From positions 1 to 9,809 of the forward strand of contig JANQSR010000090.1 of the NCBI GenBank assembly GCA_028279205.1: a DNA stretch of 9,809 bases, given 5' to 3'. The DNA is from Simkania sp. GTDB taxonomy: Bacteria; Chlamydiota; Chlamydiia; Chlamydiales; Simkaniaceae. Under the pieces are notes generated by a model. That model saw nothing but the letters and a program-made list of their open reading frames with translations. It was not told the origin of the DNA and searched no databases. The position numbers and the translations under genes are program-made. Below are positions 6,479 through 9,809 of the stretch, in pieces (positions within the stretch are counted from its first letter, which is position 1; each line of letters opens with the position of its first letter).

Positions 6479-8125
6479 ATGGTGCAAGATTATGAAAAAT
6501 TCACGGAAGAAGAGCTCAAAATCTTAAGAAAATATGTCACGAACACGTCTAGCAATATATTTGTACTCAAAAACCTGCCAGAGGTGCTTAAAGGGGCTCT
6601 TTTTTCCCGCTACTCCCGCTCCAAGTTGGGGCTGCGCTCCCTCCTTCTAAAAGATTTTATCCTGAATAAAGAGGCGGCCTTTCTATCCACTTGTGAAAAG
6701 CATGAGGAGAAGAGTGAGGATCAGGGCATTGCTATTCAAAAAGCGCAAGATTTCTATGATCGGATTTTGGATGGGTATGGAGATGACTCAATCGGTGAAC
6801 TCGGAGGTGCACATCTGGCAATTGAGAATATCTCTATGATTGCGGCCAAAGCGATCGAAGATTTCCGAATCGGAGGCTCTCCGCTTGAAAAATCGACCCG
6901 TTACATCTATTTCGACCAAAAGTATCAAGGGGAGTACCTCTTTTACAAAGACCCCGTTCTCATGAACTCTTCGCACAGCTCCCTCTTTGTCTCAACGTGC
7001 AACCATCTATTTGAAACATATGGAAAATTAACCCTCAAACTGACAGAGCAGATGAAAAAAACGTTCCGTCGGGAGGAAAAGATCTCAGATATCGCCTATA
7101 ACGCCGCCCTTCGAGCCAAAGTTCTCGACTGTTTGAGGGGGCTCCTTCCAGCGGGCACTTTGACAAACATGGGACTTTACGGTAATGGCCGTTTTTTTGA
7201 GGGCGCAATCCAAAAACTAAACTCTCACCCTCTATGGGAGATTCGAGAAATGGCCAAGGAAAGCCAAAGAGAGCTTTCCAAGGTGATCCCCTCCTTTGTT
7301 CGTCGCTCAGACAGGGCGCACGAGCATCACGAGCTCTTTGCTCAGTTTTACAAAAAATCAAAAGAGGGGACGCGTCTGCTCGCTCTGAAACACACATCCC
7401 AACTAGAAACCTCTAGAAAATCGGGTTCTGTCTGCTTGGTTGATTACGACCAAGAGGCTCCATTTAAAGTGGGAGCTGCACTCCTTTTTGGCCACTCTCA
7501 GGTTGGCCTCCTTGAACTGCAGCAGATCTGCAAAAATCTTCCCCAAAAAGAGCTTGATCAAATCTTCGATGCGGCGAGCGCTTTTCGTAAAAATCGCAGA
7601 CATAAATCTCCAAGAGCTTTAGAGCACGCAACCTTCACTTTCGAAATTGTTGCCGATTTTGGCATCTTCCGCGATCTACAACGGCACCGCCTCTTGACCC
7701 AAGAAAGGCAGGCTCTTTCATGTGATAAAGGGTATTTTATCCCACGGGAGATCTTAGGTACGGAGATGGAGCAAGAATACCGCGCCGCTATGGAGCAAGC
7801 TCGTCTAGCTTTTGAGACAATGGTAAAAGAGATGCCTGAAGAGGCGCAGTATGTGATCCCGATGGCGTATAACAGCCATTGGTATTTTCATGTCAACCTC
7901 AGAGCGTTGCAGTGGCTCTGTGAACTGCGCTCATCACCTGCAGGCCACCCCTCTTACCGCTACGTTGCCCAAGAGATGGCGAAACAGGTCTCACACGTTT
8001 TTCCAGAATTTGAGCGATTTTTCAAGTTTGTCGATTATGAAGGGTACGAACTAGGACGTTTGGGACAAGAGGTACGCACTTTAGAAAAACTTAAAAAGCG
8101 TGAGAAGGCTCAATCTGCTACTTGA
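6479..8125 (+). CDS. thyX: Double-domain ThyX-like FAD-dependent thymidylate synthase, chlamydial type
   Basis: ThyX makes dTMP from dUMP using methylene-tetrahydrofolate, FAD and NADPH. Canonical subunits are about 220-250 residues; this protein has 548 and looks like two ThyX halves in tandem. The N-terminal half has GDDSIGELGGAHLAIENIS (101-119), FRIGGSPLEKSTRY (129-142, carrying the S-x-x-E-x-S-x-R-Y part of the ThyX signature) and LRGLLPAGTLTNMGLYGNGR (219-238). The C-terminal half has DFGIFRDLQRHRLLTQERQ (393-411, carrying the RHR part), then YVIPMAYNSHWYFHVNLRAL and CELRSSPAGHPSYRYVAQEM (481-500), resembling the closing substrate-binding segment. Each half thus keeps a different part of the signature R-H-R-x-x-S-x-N-E-x-S-x-R-Y. 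The ATG at 6479 follows GGGAGGGAG by about 7 nt. uvrD starts 33 bp downstream, so co-transcription is likely. Family assignment is firm; which half does catalysis is inferred. Confidence 0.9.
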   Translation: MVQDYEKFTEEELKILRKYVTNTSSNIFVLKNLPEVLKGALFSRYSRSKLGLRSLLLKDFILNKEAAFLSTCEKHEEKSEDQGIAIQKAQDFYDRILDGYGDDSIGELGGAHLAIENISMIAAKAIEDFRIGGSPLEKSTRYIYFDQKYQGEYLFYKDPVLMNSSHSSLFVSTCNHLFETYGKLTLKLTEQMKKTFRREEKISDIAYNAALRAKVLDCLRGLLPAGTLTNMGLYGNGRFFEGAIQKLNSHPLWEIREMAKESQRELSKVIPSFVRRSDRAHEHHELFAQFYKKSKEGTRLLALKHTSQLETSRKSGSVCLVDYDQEAPFKVGAALLFGHSQVGLLELQQICKNLPQKELDQIFDAASAFRKNRRHKSPRALEHATFTFEIVADFGIFRDLQRHRLLTQERQALSCDKGYFIPREILGTEMEQEYRAAMEQARLAFETMVKEMPEEAQYVIPMAYNSHWYFHVNLRALQWLCELRSSPAGHPSYRYVAQEMAKQVSHVFPEFERFFKFVDYEGYELGRLGQEVRTLEKLKKREKAQSAT

Positions 8126-8158
8126 TCTTCTATCCTCCATTCTGTAACCTAGATCACT

Positions 8159-9809
8159 ATGATCGATCTTAATTTGAAACAGAGGGTTGCTTCAGAGCAC
8201 ATGGAAGGGCCGATGCTCGTTTTGGCTGGCGCTGGATCAGGAAAGACGCGTGTTGTGACTTGCCGCATTGCTCACCTGATTGAAGTGGGGGTTCCCTCTT
8301 CTGAGATTTTGGCTCTCACTTTCACCAACAAAGCAGCCGATGAGATGCACAAGCGGATCAAAAATAGGTGCAACCAAGCTGTGCTCACATCGACGTTTCA
8401 CGCGCTTGGAGCGCACATCCTCCGTGAATCGATCACCTTTCTTGGCTATCGCAGCCATTTCACCATCTACGATGAGAAAGACAAAGAGCACCTTCTGAAA
8501 ACCGTTTTAGATACAATTGAGTGCCAAGATAAAAAAAAGGCGCTTAAATCGGTTGCCCAGGCGATCTCTCGAGCTAAGAATGAACTTTTATGGCCAGAAG
8601 ACTTAGAGGATGAAACCCCTATAAAAGGGCTTTCTTTAAGAGATATTTATGCTCTTTACCAAGAGAGACTGAAGATGTGCAATGCCCTTGATTTTGATGA
8701 TCTGCTCCTTCTCACTCTCCACCTTTTTAAAAAATTCCCCAAAGTGCTCGCCCATTATCAAAAGCGGTGGTTATTTCTCTTGATTGACGAGTATCAAGAT
8801 ACCAACACGGCTCAGTATCAGATCATCAAACTCTTATCTCAAGTGCATCAAAATATTTTTGCTGTTGGCGATCCTGATCAATCGATCTATTCTTGGCGTG
8901 GCGCGAAGATTCACAATATCTTGCAATTTGAAAAAGATTACAAAGATGCAAAAGTGATCACCTTAGAGCAAAACTATCGGAGCACTTCAAACATTTTGAA
9001 AGGGGCTAATGCTCTGATCTCACGCAATGAGAGGCGGTATGAAAAAAAGCTGTGGAGCGATCTAGGAAGTGGCGAGAAGATTGGCATATACGTTGCTCAA
9101 AATGAGCAGTCTGAAGCTGAGTTTGTGATCCAAACAGTGATGGAAAAAGTAAGTGAAAAAAAGTGCTCGTGGCGAGATTGTGTGATTTTTTACCGCACCA
9201 ATGCGCAATCGAGAATTTTTGAAGATGGTTGTTTAAAACATCGGGTTCCCTATGTGATCGTTGGGGGGCTCTCTTTCTATCAAAGAAGGGAGATCAAAGA
9301 TATTCTAGCAATCCTCCGTATGGTCATCTCCGATTCTGATTTTCTCTCATTTTCCCGAACGATCAATATGCCCAAGAGGGGAATAGGTCAAACGACTCTG
9401 ACCAAATGGCACCGTTTGTCACAAGAGCTTCAGATGCCGATCCTCCTATTTTGTGCAGAGCTCATCGATGAAAACCCTCCCATTTCCCTTACTAAAAAGC
9501 AAAAAGAGGGGCTTGCCAGCTATCTTATGCTCATCAGTCATCTAAAAAAGATGAGCGCAAGTGGAGCATCGGTCGCATCGATTGTTAGCCAAGCGATCGA
9601 AAAATCTTGTTATTTTGAGATGTTAAAAGCAGATCCCGAAACTGAAAGGGACAGAAAAGAGAACCTCGAAGCTTTGATCAACAAGGCGGCTGAATGGGGT
9701 CAAGAGAGGGAAGAGGAAGCCCTTCTCTCTTTTCTAGAAGAGCTCTCACTTAAATCGGGGCTCGACGAGGTTTCCAAGCAAGACTCCCTCCATCTAATGA
9801 CCCTTCATC
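8159..9809 (+). CDS. uvrD: UvrD/PcrA-family superfamily 1A DNA helicase (5' part, runs off right edge)
   Basis: The frame from the ATG at 8159 is open for 550 codons to the window end; I translated it directly. Helicase motifs appear in order: Q-motif Gln8 (LNLKQ); Walker A LAGAGSGKT (22-30); motif Ia ALTFTNKAADEM (52-63); motif Ib TSTFHALGAHILRE (77-90); DFDDLLLL (178-185); Walker B LLIDEYQDTN (207-216); motif III VGDPDQSIYSWRGAK (236-250); motif IV LEQNYRSTSNI (269-279). The sequence ends in LMTLH, the start of motif V. The missing part should hold the rest of motif V, motif VI and the C-terminus; chlamydial UvrD is, as I recall, about 630-640 residues. It unwinds DNA 3' to 5' in nucleotide-excision and mismatch repair and removes stalled complexes. 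No clear ribosome-binding site precedes the ATG, and the 33-bp gap after thyX suggests dependence on upstream transcription. UvrD, PcrA and Rep cannot be separated cleanly without the C-terminus. Confidence 0.96.
   Translation, partial: MIDLNLKQRVASEHMEGPMLVLAGAGSGKTRVVTCRIAHLIEVGVPSSEILALTFTNKAADEMHKRIKNRCNQAVLTSTFHALGAHILRESITFLGYRSHFTIYDEKDKEHLLKTVLDTIECQDKKKALKSVAQAISRAKNELLWPEDLEDETPIKGLSLRDIYALYQERLKMCNALDFDDLLLLTLHLFKKFPKVLAHYQKRWLFLLIDEYQDTNTAQYQIIKLLSQVHQNIFAVGDPDQSIYSWRGAKIHNILQFEKDYKDAKVITLEQNYRSTSNILKGANALISRNERRYEKKLWSDLGSGEKIGIYVAQNEQSEAEFVIQTVMEKVSEKKCSWRDCVIFYRTNAQSRIFEDGCLKHRVPYVIVGGLSFYQRREIKDILAILRMVISDSDFLSFSRTINMPKRGIGQTTLTKWHRLSQELQMPILLFCAELIDENPPISLTKKQKEGLASYLMLISHLKKMSASGASVASIVSQAIEKSCYFEMLKADPETERDRKENLEALINKAAEWGQEREEEALLSFLEELSLKSGLDEVSKQDSLHLMTLH

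Noticed and set aside
6300..6527. Plus-strand open frame of 75 codons starting in the hemB-thyX gap.
   Set aside because: It overlaps the candidate thyX promoter, ribosome-binding site and first codons of thyX in another frame. It has no ribosome-binding site and no recognisable motif, so it is treated as chance.
7035..7397. 120-codon minus-strand frame inside thyX.
   Set aside because: Fully antisense to the conserved ThyX coding region, composition typical of a reverse-strand shadow, no motif.
1..9809. CRISPR arrays, insertion sequences, tRNA/rRNA genes, phage or defence genes.
   Set aside because: No regularly spaced repeats, transposase motifs, terminal inverted repeats, cloverleaf patterns or defence-type domains were found on either strand.

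Overview
The window reads as chromosomal DNA of a member of the Chlamydiae, most likely an environmental (non-Chlamydiaceae) lineage. The best taxonomic evidence is protein architecture: a roughly 725-residue GreA with a long all-alpha N-terminal extension, and a 548-residue double-length ThyX-like flavin thymidylate synthase. Both are forms I associate with chlamydiae. From memory, Chlamydia trachomatis keeps hemB beside a thyX-like gene with greA nearby, and rdgB near uvrD, so this looks like the same gene set in a rearranged order. I cannot place it at family level from sequence alone.

Layout. On the minus strand from the left edge: the 5' end of a peptide-binding lipoprotein gene (oppA-like, cut by the window edge), a 236-bp gap, rdgB, and the giant greA, which has a convincing sigma-70-type promoter (TTGAAC-N17-TATAAT). 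Divergent from greA on the plus strand is a broken gene of the YjbH outer-membrane family. Its N-terminal and C-terminal pieces lie in different frames and a large central part seems to be missing. It converges, 7 bp apart, on a minus-strand FKBP-type prolyl isomerase of the FkpB/SlpA-SlyD kind, with minus-strand hemB upstream of that. hemB diverges across a 245-bp gap from the plus-strand thyX-like gene, which is followed 33 bp later by the 5' part of a UvrD/PcrA helicase gene that runs off the right edge.

Function. Most of the window is housekeeping. Three genes touch nucleotide and genome quality: RdgB removes dITP/XTP, ThyX makes dTMP, and UvrD acts in repair. GreA rescues stalled RNA polymerase, HemB makes porphobilinogen, the FKBP helps proteins fold, and the OppA-like lipoprotein captures peptides. 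There is no mobile element, CRISPR array, tRNA or rRNA, and no defence or secondary-metabolite cluster. I do not see a new multi-gene system. The points most worth a second look are the split signature motif across the two ThyX halves, the uncharacterised N-terminal region of the giant GreA, and the decaying YjbH gene with a possible microhomology deletion joint. No stretch over 300 bp lacks a gene.
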